From assembly GCF_030711405.1 (NCBI RefSeq), contig NZ_JAULSI010000003.1, forward strand, positions 56,398 through 120,397: a stretch of DNA of 64,000 nucleotides, given 5' to 3'. This document shows positions 17,573-28,268 of the stretch, piece after piece; position 1 is the first letter of the stretch, and each line of letters starts with the position of its first letter. Both the position numbers and the translations under genes were made by a program. The DNA comes from Massilia brevitalea (lineage in GTDB: Bacteria; Pseudomonadota; Gammaproteobacteria; Burkholderiales; Burkholderiaceae_D). The notes below the pieces were generated by a model, which did not search any database, was not told where the DNA came from, and worked only from the letters and a program-made list of their open reading frames with translations.

Positions 17573-18067
17573 TTACTGGACGACTTCGATTTTCTCGATG
17601 ATGACCGGCTCGGCAGGCACGTCGGAATGCATGCCCGAACGCGAGGTGGCCACGCCGTTGATGGCGTCGACGATCTCGGTGCCCTGGGTGACTTTGCCGA
17701 ACACGGCGTAGCCCCAGCCGTCCTGGCCCGGGTAGTTCAGGAAGTCGTTGTTCTTGGTGTTGATGAAGAACTGGGCCGATGCCGAATGCGGCGCCGAGGT
17801 ACGGGCCATGGCGATGGTGTATTTGTCGTTCTTCAGGCCGTTCTTGCCTTCGTTTTCGACGGTGGCGTCGGTGGCCTTCTGCTTCATGCCCGGCTCGAAA
17901 CCGCCGCCCTGGATCATGAAGTCCTTGATCACGCGGTGGAAGATCGTGTTCGAGAAGTGACCTTGTTCGACGTATGCCAGGAAGTTGGCAACGGTCTTCG
18001 GCGCTTTTTCAGCGTCCAGCTCGACGGTGATGTTGCCCTTGTTGGTGGTCATGAGTACGGAGGTCAT
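17573..18067 (-). CDS. ppiB: Cytoplasmic peptidyl-prolyl isomerase B
   Basis: Cyclophilin of 164 residues catalysing cis-trans isomerisation of proline bonds in the cytoplasm. Core motifs FHRVIKDFMIQGGGF, SAQFFIN and GYAVFGKV are present. I chose the ATG at 18067, preceded by AAAAAGGACAGCAC, over the upstream in-frame start at 18115, because relatives begin with the short strand MTTNKGNITVELD. It has no signal peptide, unlike the next upstream paralogue. Confidence 0.95.
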   Translation of the reverse strand: MTSVLMTTNKGNITVELDAEKAPKTVANFLAYVEQGHFSNTIFHRVIKDFMIQGGGFEPGMKQKATDATVENEGKNGLKNDKYTIAMARTSAPHSASAQFFINTKNNDFLNYPGQDGWGYAVFGKVTQGTEIVDAINGVATSRSGMHSDVPAEPVIIEKIEVVQ

Positions 18068-18118
18068 GTGCTGTCCTTTTTTAATGAAATTCGTGTATGA
18101 ATGCGAAATGCACAAGCG

Positions 18119-18733
18119 TTATTTTACAAGCTTATCGCCCGACAGGATGGTCGCGTTCTGAATCACGACCGGCACGACCGGCACATTCTGCATGCCGCGC
18201 ACGTCGTCGACCATCACGTTCTTGATCTTGTCGACCGTTTCCTGGCCCTTCACCACGCGGCCAAACACGGCATAGCCATGGCCATCCATGCCCGGATAAT
18301 CGAGGCCGCCGTTGTCGTTGGTATTGATGAAGAATTGCGAGGTGGCCGAGTTCGGATCGCCGGTGCGCGCCATCGCCACCGTGTACGGCTTGTTCGAGAG
18401 GCCATTCTGGGCTTCGCTGGCGATGGGCTTGCGCACGCCCGGCTTGTCGATCAGTTTCTCGGTATAGCCACCGGCCTGGATCATGAAGTCGCTGATCACG
18501 CGGTGGAAGACCGTGCCTTTGTAAAAGCCGGCTTTCACGTATTGCAGGAAATTCGCCGTGCTTTTCGGCGCCTTTTCCTGGTCCAGTTCGATGACGATCT
18601 CGCCCATCGTGGTCTTCAGGGACACCTGCGGATTCTCGAAGGCAAAGGCGGCGCCCGAGATCATCAGGGCGGCGCCGGCGGCGGCAACCTGCATCATCAG
18701 GCGGCGGGTTGGGTGTGCGATGGTGTGCTTCAA
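18119..18733 (-). CDS. ppiA: Periplasmic peptidyl-prolyl isomerase A
   Basis: Cyclophilin paralogue of ppiB carrying an N-terminal signal sequence (basic stretch with HPTRR, then a hydrophobic run ending SGAAFA), so it acts in the periplasm. The catalytic core has FHRVISDFMIQAGGY, TSQFFIN and GYAVFGRV. The start is taken as TTG at 18733 because AGGAGA lies 4-5 bases before it and it gives a normal signal peptide n-region; ATG codons at 18697 and 18694 are alternatives. It precedes ppiB by 51 bases, and the pair probably arose by duplication. Confidence 0.92.
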   Translation of the reverse strand: MKHTIAHPTRRLMMQVAAAGAALMISGAAFAFENPQVSLKTTMGEIVIELDQEKAPKSTANFLQYVKAGFYKGTVFHRVISDFMIQAGGYTEKLIDKPGVRKPIASEAQNGLSNKPYTVAMARTGDPNSATSQFFINTNDNGGLDYPGMDGHGYAVFGRVVKGQETVDKIKNVMVDDVRGMQNVPVVPVVIQNATILSGDKLVK

Positions 18734-18988
18734 GGGCTCTCCTTGGTGGACGTGGCGCAAAGCCGTGTCAAGTCTTTTACAGAAAAATAAACCTGAGCCG
18801 TAGGCGGCCAGTCGGGTTTTTATCAATGCTATACTTTGCGCAGAACGTCCCATTCTATCAAGAAGAACAACAACGAGGGTCTCGACGATCCCGACGCAAA
18901 GCATCACCTCCCGGCGCGCGCCCGTTTTGGCGCTGTGCCCGGCATTCGCTTGCTCGGGCGTCCCGTTCCCTCAGATTCATCATCACCA

Positions 18989-20388
<1,400 letters not shown>

Positions 20389-20389
<1 letters not shown>

Positions 20390-21075
20390 TGGCAGCCGAA
20401 CAGGACAAGGGCGGCCCGGGGGCGCCGGCGCCGGAACTCGACGTTCCCGCCTACTGGGCCGAGGCCAAGGCGGAACTGATGCGGCGCGACCGCATCATGA
20501 AGCGCCTGATCCCGCAAATCGGCGACATGCACCTGAAGGGCCACCCGGACCCGTTCACGACGCTGGCCCGTTCCATCGTCGGCCAGCAGGTCACGCCGAA
20601 AGCCGCCGACGCCGCCTGGACCAAGCTCGGCCTGGCCTGCCCGAAACTGACCCCGGCGCAAGTGATCAAGCTGGGCGGCGAGGGGCTGGCCGCCTGCGGC
20701 CTGTCGAAGCGCAAGACCGAATACATCCTGGATCTTGCAGACCACTTCAAGGCCAAGCGCGTGCACACGAATTTGTGGTCGCAGATGGACGACGAGGCGG
20801 TCATTGCCGAGCTGGTCCAGATCCGCGGCATCAGCCGCTGGACAGCCGAGATGTTTTTGATATTTAATCTGCTTCGCCCGAACGTCCTGCCGCTGGACGA
20901 CGCCGGTTTGATCCAGGGCATCAGCCAGAACTATTTTTCCGGCGAGCCGGTGTCGCGCAGCGATGCGCGCGAAGTCGCGGCGAACTGGGAACCCTGGCGC
21001 ACCGTCGCCACCTGGTATTTGTGGCGCAGTCTCGACCCTGTAAATGGGTCTGATGGCGCGTCCGATACGGTCTAG
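20389..21075 (+). CDS. DNA-3-methyladenine glycosylase II, AlkA-like
   Basis: Helix-hairpin-helix base-excision glycosylase that removes alkylated purines. The 228-residue product has IVGQQVTPKAADAAWTKL and the HhH-GPD motif IRGISRWTAEMFLIF followed by the catalytic aspartate in LPLDDAGL. It lacks the N-terminal Ada-like domain of E. coli AlkA and is closer to the short form found in many proteobacteria. The start at 20389 overlaps the cysS stop (TAATG), indicating coupling. The cysS-alkA-accA order is a Burkholderiales arrangement. Confidence 0.9.
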
Positions 21076-21150
21076 GCTGCGGTAGAATAGCGCCGAATCA
21101 GGTCCGCCGGCCCCGCGCCGGCGCGGCCACAGAACAACCCCGGAGGTACA

Positions 21151-22128
21151 ATGACTAAAACAACTTTCCTCAGCTTCGAGCAGCCGATTGCCGAGCTCGA
21201 TTCGAAAATCGAAGAGCTCCGCTTCGTCCAGGACGATTCGGCCGTCGATATTTCGGAAGAAATCGACCGCCTGGCCAAGAAAAGCCAGCAGCTGACCAAG
21301 GATATCTACGCCAAGCTGACCCCATGGCAAGTGTCGCAGATCGCGCGCCACCCGCAGCGTCCCTACACCATGGACTACGTGAACGCGATCTTCACCGACT
21401 TCCACGAGCTGCACGGCGACCGTACCTTCGCCGACGACCAGTCGATCATCGGCGGCCTGGCGCGCTTCAATGGCCAGGCCTGCATGGTCATCGGCCACCA
21501 GAAGGGCCGCGACACCAAAGAGCGCGCGATGCGCAATTTCGGCATGCCCAAGCCCGAAGGCTACCGCAAGGCCATGCGCCTGATGAAGCTGGCGGAAAAG
21601 TTCAACCTGCCGATCTTCACGTTTGTGGATACGCCAGGCGCCTTCCCCGGCATCGACGCCGAAGAGCGCGGCCAGTCGGAAGCGATCGGCCATAACCTGT
21701 ACGTCATGGCCGAGCTGAAAGTGCCGCTGATCGCCACCATCATCGGCGAAGGCGGCTCCGGCGGCGCACTCGCGATTGCCGTCGGCGACGCGGTGCTGAT
21801 GCTGCAATACGCCACCTATTCGGTGATCTCGCCGGAAGGCTGCGCCTCGATCCTGTGGAAGACCTCGGAGCGCGCTTCGGACGCGGCCGACGCCCTGGGC
21901 CTGACCGCGCACCGCCTGAAAGCCATGGGCGTGATCGACAAGATCATCACCGAACCGCTGGGCGGCGCCCACCGCGACCCGAAAGGCATGGCGCAGATGC
22001 TGAAACGCGCGCTGGCCGACACCCTGCGCCAGTTCCAGGGCATGAAGACCAAGGACCTGCTCGAATCCCGTCACCAGAAGCTGATGGCATACGGCAAGTT
22101 CAAGGAAACCCTGCCCACCGAAGAATAA
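21151..22128 (+). CDS. accA: Acetyl-CoA carboxylase carboxyltransferase subunit alpha
   Basis: Transfers the carboxyl group from carboxybiotin to acetyl-CoA with AccD, giving malonyl-CoA for fatty-acid synthesis. The 325-residue product starts [20 protein letters not shown] and shows [20 protein letters not shown], the oxyanion motif [11 protein letters not shown] and the [12 protein letters not shown] stretch, all typical. Length is normal. A GGAGG site stands before the ATG, and the gene is preceded by a 75-base gap with a possible -10 TAGAAT. Confidence 0.97.
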   Translation: MTKTTFLSFEQPIAELDSKIEELRFVQDDSAVDISEEIDRLAKKSQQLTKDIYAKLTPWQVSQIARHPQRPYTMDYVNAIFTDFHELHGDRTFADDQSIIGGLARFNGQACMVIGHQKGRDTKERAMRNFGMPKPEGYRKAMRLMKLAEKFNLPIFTFVDTPGAFPGIDAEERGQSEAIGHNLYVMAELKVPLIATIIGEGGSGGALAIAVGDAVLMLQYATYSVISPEGCASILWKTSERASDAADALGLTAHRLKAMGVIDKIITEPLGGAHRDPKGMAQMLKRALADTLRQFQGMKTKDLLESRHQKLMAYGKFKETLPTEE

Positions 22129-22152
22129 TTCTTCCTTCATTCGAGATGTTCA

Positions 22153-23568
22153 GTGAGTAGTCCTTCAGCCGGGCAGGTCCCGGCCATTTTCGCGCGCGCC
22201 CTCGCGGCGCTGCGCGAGCAGGTTTCCCCTTCCTCCCTTGCCATAGCCTGTAGCGGCGGCCTCGATTCGATGGTCTTGCTGCACCTGGCGTCCAGCTGGT
22301 GCCGCCAGCATGGCGTGTCCCTGTTTGCCTTCTACGTCCATCATGGTTTGAGCCCGCATGCCGATGCCTGGCTGGCGCACGTCGAGGCGTCCGCCGCCGC
22401 GCTCGGCGCCGTGGCTGACCATCGCCGCGTGGCGGTGGAGAAGGGCGGCTCCGGCATCGAGGCGGCGGCGCGCAAGCTGCGTTACCGCGCGCTGGGCGAG
22501 ATGTGCCGCACGCATGGGGCCGGCCTGCTGCTGACCGCCCACCACCTCGACGACCAGGCCGAGACCGTGCTGCTGCAACTGCTGCGCGGCTCGGGCCCGG
22601 CCGGTTTGTCGGGCATGGATGCGGCCAACAGCGCGCCTGAACTGCTCGGCAACCCGGACCTGGTGATGGCGCGCCCGCTGCTGCCGCTGGCGCGCGCCGA
22701 GCTGGAAGCCTATGCGGCCGAGCACGATCTCGCCTGGGTCGAGGACGAATCGAACCTGGACCCGCGCTACGCCCGGAATGCCCTGCGCCACACGGTAATG
22801 CCGGCCCTGGCCCAGGCCTTTCCCGGCTTCCAGGCCCGCTTCGCACGCAGTGCCGCGCATGCGCAGTCGGCGCAGCGCTTGCTGGACGAGTTGGCGGCGC
22901 AGGACCTGGCCGCCAACCTGGTCGACGGCGCCATCGATGTCGCGCACCTGCGGTCGATGTCGCTCGACCGCGCCTACAACATGCTGCGCCACTGGTTCCG
23001 CCAGCAGGGGCTGGCAATGCCGTCGACGGCCTGGCTGGTGGAGATGGTGGCGCAACTGGTCGAAGCCCGCCACGACGCGCAATTGCTGGTGACCCACCCG
23101 GCCTGCCACATCCGCCGCCACCGCGACCGCCTGTACATCACGCCGAAGCTGGCCGATCTGGCCGGCATGCGCGACCCGGACGACGAAGGCGTGATCGAGA
23201 AGCTCGGCGAACCTTTTACCTGGAAGGACGAGTCCTCGCTGGCCTTCCCGGCCTATGGCGGTGTGCTGCATTTCGATGTCGCCGACGTCGGTTTCGACGC
23301 CGCCTGGCTACGCGGCCGGGCGTTGGTGATCGACTTCCGCAAGGGCGGAGAACGCCTGAAGCTGGCGCCGAACCGCCCGACGCGCGGGCTGAAGGCGCAC
23401 TACCAGGCGGCCGACGTGCCGGCCTGGGAACGCGCGCGGCTGCCCATCGTCAGCAGCGGTTCGGACTTGCTGTACGCGGCCGGACTGGGCATGGATTGCC
23501 ATCACTTCGGTAGCAGCGCGGATGCCCGTATCGCCTTGCGCTGGGAGTCAAACATCGAACAGTTGTAA
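22153..23568 (+). CDS. tilS: tRNA(Ile)-lysidine synthase
   Basis: Converts cytidine 34 of tRNA-Ile(CAU) to lysidine, switching its specificity to AUA codons. The 471-residue product has the PP-loop ATP-binding motif ACSGGLDSMVLLHL, HHLDDQAETVLLQLLRG, and EDESNLDPRYARNALRH, then the TilS-type substrate-binding and C-terminal domains. It uses a GTG start at 22153; no ATG in frame lies near. It follows accA by 24 bases. A perfect 8-base hairpin overlaps its stop codon. Confidence 0.95.
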   Translation: MSSPSAGQVPAIFARALAALREQVSPSSLAIACSGGLDSMVLLHLASSWCRQHGVSLFAFYVHHGLSPHADAWLAHVEASAAALGAVADHRRVAVEKGGSGIEAAARKLRYRALGEMCRTHGAGLLLTAHHLDDQAETVLLQLLRGSGPAGLSGMDAANSAPELLGNPDLVMARPLLPLARAELEAYAAEHDLAWVEDESNLDPRYARNALRHTVMPALAQAFPGFQARFARSAAHAQSAQRLLDELAAQDLAANLVDGAIDVAHLRSMSLDRAYNMLRHWFRQQGLAMPSTAWLVEMVAQLVEARHDAQLLVTHPACHIRRHRDRLYITPKLADLAGMRDPDDEGVIEKLGEPFTWKDESSLAFPAYGGVLHFDVADVGFDAAWLRGRALVIDFRKGGERLKLAPNRPTRGLKAHYQAADVPAWERARLPIVSSGSDLLYAAGLGMDCHHFGSSADARIALRWESNIEQL

Positions 23569-23592
23569 TACGTAAAACGTATTACTTTATTT
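23566..23592 (+). terminator. Hairpin overlapping the tilS stop codon
   Basis: TAATACGT (23566-23573) pairs perfectly with ACGTATTA (23577-23584) around AAA, and CTTTATTTTG follows. The TAA stop is the first three bases of the stem. Confidence 0.65.
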
Positions 23593-23696
23593 TGATTCCG
23601 TATAGCTTTTCGGACTTCCCTCTCTTGTGATTTTGCGCTGCAGCATGCTAGAGTGATTATCCCCTTTTATCATTTTCAAGCTGGGAAGCTCCTTTT

Positions 23697-24944
23697 ATGG
23701 CTTTAATTGTCCACAAATACGGTGGTACGTCGATGGGTTCGACGGACCGTATCAAGAACGTTGCGGCCCGCGTCGCCAAGTGGCATGACGCGGGGCACCA
23801 GATCGTCGTGGTGCCGTCGGCGATGTCGGGCGAAACCAATCGCCTGATCGGCCTGGCCAAGGAACTCATGGCCCAGCCCGACCCGCGCGAACTGGACATG
23901 ATCGCCTCGACCGGCGAGCAGGTGTCGGTGGGCCTGCTGGCGATGGCGCTGCTGGCCATCGGCAAGGACGCCGTTTCCTACACCGGCTGGCAGGTCGGCA
24001 TCCGCACCGATTCCTCGTTCACCAAGGCGCGCATCCAGTCGATCGACGACTCGCGCGTGCGCAGCGACCTCGACGCGGGTAAGATCGTCATCATCACCGG
24101 CTTCCAGGGCGTGGACGAGCAGGGCAACATCTCGACCCTGGGCCGCGGCGGTTCCGACACTTCGGCCGTGGCGATCGCCGCCGCGCTGAAGGCCGACGAA
24201 TGCCTGATCTACACCGACGTCGACGGCGTCTACACCACCGATCCGCGCGTGGTGGATGAAGCGCGCCGCCTGGAAAAGATCACGTTTGAAGAAATGCTGG
24301 AACTGGCCTCGCTCGGATCGAAAGTGCTGCAGACGCGCTCGGTCGAGTTCGCCGGTAACTACCAGGTCCCGACGCGCGTGCTGTCGTCGCTGACCGACCC
24401 CCTGATGCCATTGGCCGAGGAAGCCAAGTCGGGCACCCTGATTTCGTTTGAGGAAGAAACCAACATGGAACAAGCCGTCATCTCCGGTATCGCATTCACC
24501 CGTGATGAAGCCAAGATTACCGTCATCGGCGTGCCGGACAAGCCGGGCGTTGCCTTCCACATCCTGGGTCCGGTATCGGACGCCAACATCGAAGTGGACA
24601 TGATCATCCAGAACCAGTCGGTGGACGGCAAGACCGATTTCACCTTCACCGTCTCGCGCGGCGACTACCAGCGCGCCATGGCGGTGCTGGAAAGCCAGCG
24701 CGAAGAGCTCGGCTACACCCGCATCGTCGGCGACGCCAAGGTCTCGAAGGTCTCGGCTGTCGGCGTGGGCATGCGCAGCCACGTCGGCGTCGCCTCGCAG
24801 ATGTTCCGCACCCTGGCCGACGAGAACATCAACATCATGATGATCTCGACTTCCGAGATCAAGATTTCGGTACTGATCGACGAGAAATACATGGAGCTGG
24901 CCGTCCGTGCCTTACATAAAGCTTTTGATCTGGAGAAAGCTTAA
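23697..24944 (+). CDS. lysC: Aspartate kinase
   Basis: Phosphorylates aspartate, the first step toward lysine, threonine and methionine. The 415-residue product has the kinase motif VHKYGGTSMGS, the GRGGSDTSAVAIAAAL loop and TDVDGVYTTDPR, then two ACT domains (from about residue 265) that bind effector amino acids. Length and architecture match the monofunctional class whose alpha form is also used to start an internal beta subunit; an internal ATG with possible function stands near MEQAVISGIAF (about 24464). The gene is separated from tilS by a hairpin and has its own promoter region. Confidence 0.96.
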   Translation: MALIVHKYGGTSMGSTDRIKNVAARVAKWHDAGHQIVVVPSAMSGETNRLIGLAKELMAQPDPRELDMIASTGEQVSVGLLAMALLAIGKDAVSYTGWQVGIRTDSSFTKARIQSIDDSRVRSDLDAGKIVIITGFQGVDEQGNISTLGRGGSDTSAVAIAAALKADECLIYTDVDGVYTTDPRVVDEARRLEKITFEEMLELASLGSKVLQTRSVEFAGNYQVPTRVLSSLTDPLMPLAEEAKSGTLISFEEETNMEQAVISGIAFTRDEAKITVIGVPDKPGVAFHILGPVSDANIEVDMIIQNQSVDGKTDFTFTVSRGDYQRAMAVLESQREELGYTRIVGDAKVSKVSAVGVGMRSHVGVASQMFRTLADENINIMMISTSEIKISVLIDEKYMELAVRALHKAFDLEKA

Positions 24945-24972
24945 CTTTTTTCATATTTTTGGCCGTGCTTCC

Positions 24973-25001
24973 TTGACCAAACGGGGCGTGGCCATTAATA
25001 T
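24973..25001 (+). promoter_or_regulatory. Promoter of tRNA-Ser
   Basis: -35 TTGACC (24973-24978), 17-base spacer, -10 TAATAT (24996-25001), ending 43 bases before the tRNA. Confidence 0.75.
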
Positions 25002-25044
25002 GCCTGCACTCAGCGACAACGAGCAACATTGTTAAGAGCTGATT

Positions 25045-25137
25045 GGAGACGTGGCCGAGTGGCCGAAGGCACATCCCTGCTAAGGATGCATACGGCTTAT
25101 ACCCGTATCGTGGGTTCGAATCCCACCGTCTCCGCCA
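25045..25137 (+). tRNA. tRNA-Ser (GCT)
   Basis: 93 bases including encoded CCA. Acceptor stem GGAGACG/CGTCTCC, anticodon GCT in the loop between CATCC and GGATG, a long variable arm, and T-arm GGGTTCGAATCCC. Confidence 0.97.
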
Positions 25138-25148
25138 AAGTTACAAAG

Positions 25149-25178
25149 AAAAAAGCCACCGCAAGGTGGCTTTTTTCT
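25149..25178 (+). terminator. Terminator after tRNA-Ser
   Basis: AAAAAAGCCACC pairs with GGTGGCTTTTTT around GCAA; a strong Rho-independent terminator that separates the tRNA from tssF. Confidence 0.92.
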
Positions 25179-25309
25179 TTTGTATGTCCGCGCGTACCGA
25201 TGCAGATGCGCCACACGCACGCCGTCCGACACCTGACCTCCATCAATGCCGGGCTGCCGCCCCGATGGGAGCATGCATCTTGGTCTTCAGCAATTTTTGC
25301 GGAGAGCGC

Positions 25310-27172
25310 ATGGATGAGCTTCTGCGGTATTTCGAGGAAGAGCTGGGCCTGTTCGGGGAATTCGCGCGCGAGTTTGCGCGCCGCTATCCAAAGCCCGCCG
25401 GCGCCTTGCACCTGGCCGGCGACAGCATCGAAGACCCCGGCGTGGCGCGCCTGATCCAGTCGGTGGCGCTGCTCAGCGCGCGCATCCACAAGCGGCTCGA
25501 CGACGACTATCCGAAGTTCACCGAGTCGCTGCTCGAAAGCCTGTATCCGCACTACCTGCGGCCCTTGCCCTCGTATTCGGTCGCGCGGCTGGTCCAGGAG
25601 GGCGCCGGCGACAGCGGCGAGTTCGCCGAGCTGGCGCGCGGCACGGCGCTGCGCAGCATACCGGTCGCGGGCACGATCTGCCACTTCCGCACCGTGTATC
25701 CGGTGCTGGCAGGGCCGCTGCGCGTCCTGCGCGCTTCCTTTGCGGCGCCATTCACTGCCGGGAGGGCGCCGGGTGCGGTGCGCCTGCCGCGCGGGGTGGG
25801 CGCCTGCATCGCCATCGAGTTCGGCGTGCGCGGCTCGCTCGGCGCACTGTGCGCGCGTGGGATCGGGCGCGTGCGCCTGTTCGTCGATGCCGACGCCTCG
25901 CTGCGCGCCGCCCTGCTCGACGCCCTGTTCATCCACGCGGCAGGGGCCTGGGTCCAGGCCGGGGATGGCGCCTGGCAGGCGCTCGCGCGCGTGCCGCTGC
26001 AGCTGGCGGGCCTGGCGCCGGAAGACGCCATCCTGCCCGACAGCGGCCGCTCGCATCCGGCCTTCCGCCTGCTCACCGAGTATTTCAGCTATCCAGAGAA
26101 ATTTGCATTCGTCGAAGTCGACCTGGCGGCCATGGCGCGCGTGCTGCCGGCCGGGTGCGTGCGCTTCACCCTGCACCTGCCGCTGCGCGCGCCGGCCGCC
26201 GACACGCCCGAGGCGCGCCTGCTGGCGCCGCTGTCGCCGCAGCACCTGCTAACCGGCTGCACGCCGGTGGTGAATTTGTTCCGCAAGGGCGGCGATCCGA
26301 TCCAGCTGTCCCACACCCGGGCCGACTATCCGCTGGCGGCCGATTCGGCGCACGCCGCTTCCTACGAGATCCACAGCATCGACCGGGTGCGCCTGGTGCG
26401 CGAAGCGCGCGGCGCAAGTGGAGCAAGCGGAGGAGGCGGAATAAGCGGCATCACCGAGTTCGCCCCGCTGTACGCCGTGGGCCACGATACGCCGGGCGGC
26501 GGCGTGCATTTCTGGGTCGCGCGGCGCGACGAGACGCTGGCCCAGGTCAGCCCCGGGCACGAGGTCCGGCTGGCCCTGGTCGACGCCGATTTCCGGCCCA
26601 GCGAGGCGGCCGGGGCCACCGTGTCGACCGAGCTCACCTGCAGCAACCGCGACCTGCCGGCGCAGCTGGAGGCGGGCGGCCCCGGCGCCGTCCTGATCGC
26701 CGAATCGGCGTCGAGCAGCGCGCCCTGGCGCCTGCTGCGCACGCCGACGCCGAGCCGCCGCTTCGACGGCAAGGGCGCGCACTGGCGCCTGATCGCCCAC
26801 CTGTCGCTGAACCATGCCGGATTGACCGAGGCCGGACTGGGCGACCTGCAAAAGATGCTGACCTTGTACGACTTGCCGAAGTCGGCCGGCGCGCGGCGCC
26901 AGATCGGCGGCATCCTCAAGCTCGAACACGGCAGCGTGCGTGCCTGGATCCGCACCCGCCCGGTGCCGACCCTGATGCCCGGCATCGGCATCCGCATGAC
27001 GCTCGACGAAGACGCCTTTGCCGGCGCCAGCCTGTACGTGTTCGCCCAGGTGATGGACCGCTACTTCGCCCTGAACAGCCAGCTGAACTGCTTCACCCGG
27101 CTCGAGATCGTCTCCGCCCGCAGCGGCCAGGAAATCCTCGCATGCGCCCCACGCAGCACCGAAGCGACGTGA
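25310..27172 (+). CDS. tssF: Type VI secretion baseplate protein TssF
   Basis: Baseplate wedge component of the type VI secretion apparatus. The 620-residue product begins MDELLRYFEEELGLFGEFA and contains the conserved DDDYPKFTESLLESLYPHYLRP region, the hallmark of the ImpG/VasA family, and ends with the ILKLEHGSVRAWIRTRPVPT and GIGIRMTLDED segments. The ATG at 25310 has a GGAGAG site; longer in-frame sequence runs back into the tRNA and terminator. It overlaps tssG by 31 bases. No tssE, sheath or Hcp gene is beside it, although tssH and tssA lie 23 kb to the left. Confidence 0.93.
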   Translation: MDELLRYFEEELGLFGEFAREFARRYPKPAGALHLAGDSIEDPGVARLIQSVALLSARIHKRLDDDYPKFTESLLESLYPHYLRPLPSYSVARLVQEGAGDSGEFAELARGTALRSIPVAGTICHFRTVYPVLAGPLRVLRASFAAPFTAGRAPGAVRLPRGVGACIAIEFGVRGSLGALCARGIGRVRLFVDADASLRAALLDALFIHAAGAWVQAGDGAWQALARVPLQLAGLAPEDAILPDSGRSHPAFRLLTEYFSYPEKFAFVEVDLAAMARVLPAGCVRFTLHLPLRAPAADTPEARLLAPLSPQHLLTGCTPVVNLFRKGGDPIQLSHTRADYPLAADSAHAASYEIHSIDRVRLVREARGASGASGGGGISGITEFAPLYAVGHDTPGGGVHFWVARRDETLAQVSPGHEVRLALVDADFRPSEAAGATVSTELTCSNRDLPAQLEAGGPGAVLIAESASSSAPWRLLRTPTPSRRFDGKGAHWRLIAHLSLNHAGLTEAGLGDLQKMLTLYDLPKSAGARRQIGGILKLEHGSVRAWIRTRPVPTLMPGIGIRMTLDEDAFAGASLYVFAQVMDRYFALNSQLNCFTRLEIVSARSGQEILACAPRSTEAT

Positions 27173-28239
27173 GCGGACTGGGCGGCCTGAGCGCTCTCGA
27201 ACGCCTGCTGGCCGCGCCGCAGGCCTTCGAGTTCGTCCAGGCGGTGACGATCCTGCTGCGCTGGCTGGAAGAGCAGGGCGTGCCGAACGAACAGGCCTGG
27301 CGCGCGCACCTGCGTTTCGCGAACAGTTTGCGCCTGGGTTTCCCGGCCGGCGAGATCGAGGACCTGCGCGCGCTGGAAACGGACGCGGCGCAGGCGCCGC
27401 AGTTCCTGCTTACGCCAAGCTTCATGGGCCTGCTCGGCGTTCATGGCGCGCTGCCCCTGCACGACACCGAGCGCATCCAGCAATGGCAGTCGGCGCATGG
27501 AGACGACGCACCGCGCGCCTTTCTCGACATCCTGTCCGGGCGTATGCTGGCCCTGTACTACGCGGCCTGGCGCAAGCACCGGGTCGAACATGACCTGGCC
27601 TGCGGACTGGATTGCTTCATGCCGCGCCTGCTGGCCCTGGCCGGGGCCGCCGGCAGCAGCATGGCAACCGAAGCGGCAACCGAAGCGACAACCCGCGTGC
27701 CGGCGGCGTCGCTGGCCTACTTCGCGGGTTTACTGCACCAGCGCCCGCGCTCGGCGGCCGTGCTGCGCAGCCTGCTGGCGGGCTACTTCGGCGTGCCGGT
27801 GGCGCTGCAGGAAACGGTGGGGCACTGGAGCCGCCTCGCTGCCCATGAACAGAGTGCGCTCGGCGCCGCCCGTCTCGGCGAAAACACGCTGCTCGGTGCG
27901 CGCAGCTGGCGTCCCGACCTGCGGGTACGCCTGCGGATCGGGCCGCTGGATCGGTCCCGCTTCAGCCGGTTCCTGCCCAGCGGCGACATGGCGGCAGCCC
28001 TGCACCAGCTGTTGGCCCAGTTCGCAGTACCGGGCATCGAATTCGAAGTGCAACTCATCCTGCGCGCCGCCGACGTCGGGGCGAGCCGGCTTGCCGGTGC
28101 AGACACCCCGCCGCCGCGGCTGGGCCGCGACAGCTTCGTGGTGACGGCGCCGGTAAGCACGGACCGGGCTGACATGCGCTACCTGGTGCGCCCGATGGCG
28201 CCTCTGCCACCCATGCCCGCACCCGCTACCCGGCGCTAG
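27142..28239 (+). CDS. tssG: Type VI secretion baseplate protein TssG
   Basis: Partner of TssF in the baseplate wedge complex. The 365-residue product shows the ImpH/VasB pattern: AFEFVQAVTILLRWLE, a segment ending FLLTPSFMGLLGVHGALPLHD, FLDILSGRMLALYYAAWRKH and the later LLAGYFGVPVALQETVGHW with LLGARSWRPDLRVRLRIGPL. The start ATG at 27142 lies inside the 3' end of tssF, giving a 31-base overlap, as expected for coupled translation. It converges on the arylsulfotransferase-like gene 30 bases downstream, with no obvious terminator between. Confidence 0.92.
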   Translation: MRPTQHRSDVSGLGGLSALERLLAAPQAFEFVQAVTILLRWLEEQGVPNEQAWRAHLRFANSLRLGFPAGEIEDLRALETDAAQAPQFLLTPSFMGLLGVHGALPLHDTERIQQWQSAHGDDAPRAFLDILSGRMLALYYAAWRKHRVEHDLACGLDCFMPRLLALAGAAGSSMATEAATEATTRVPAASLAYFAGLLHQRPRSAAVLRSLLAGYFGVPVALQETVGHWSRLAAHEQSALGAARLGENTLLGARSWRPDLRVRLRIGPLDRSRFSRFLPSGDMAAALHQLLAQFAVPGIEFEVQLILRAADVGASRLAGADTPPPRLGRDSFVVTAPVSTDRADMRYLVRPMAPLPPMPAPATRR

Positions 28240-28268
28240 CGCCGCGGCTGGCTCTTTTCTGCCGCACC

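Noticed and set aside
25045..25309. tssF starting further upstream, inside tRNA-Ser
   Set aside because: The upstream in-frame sequence runs through the tRNA and its terminator; the ATG at 25310 has a good ribosome binding site and the right N-terminus.
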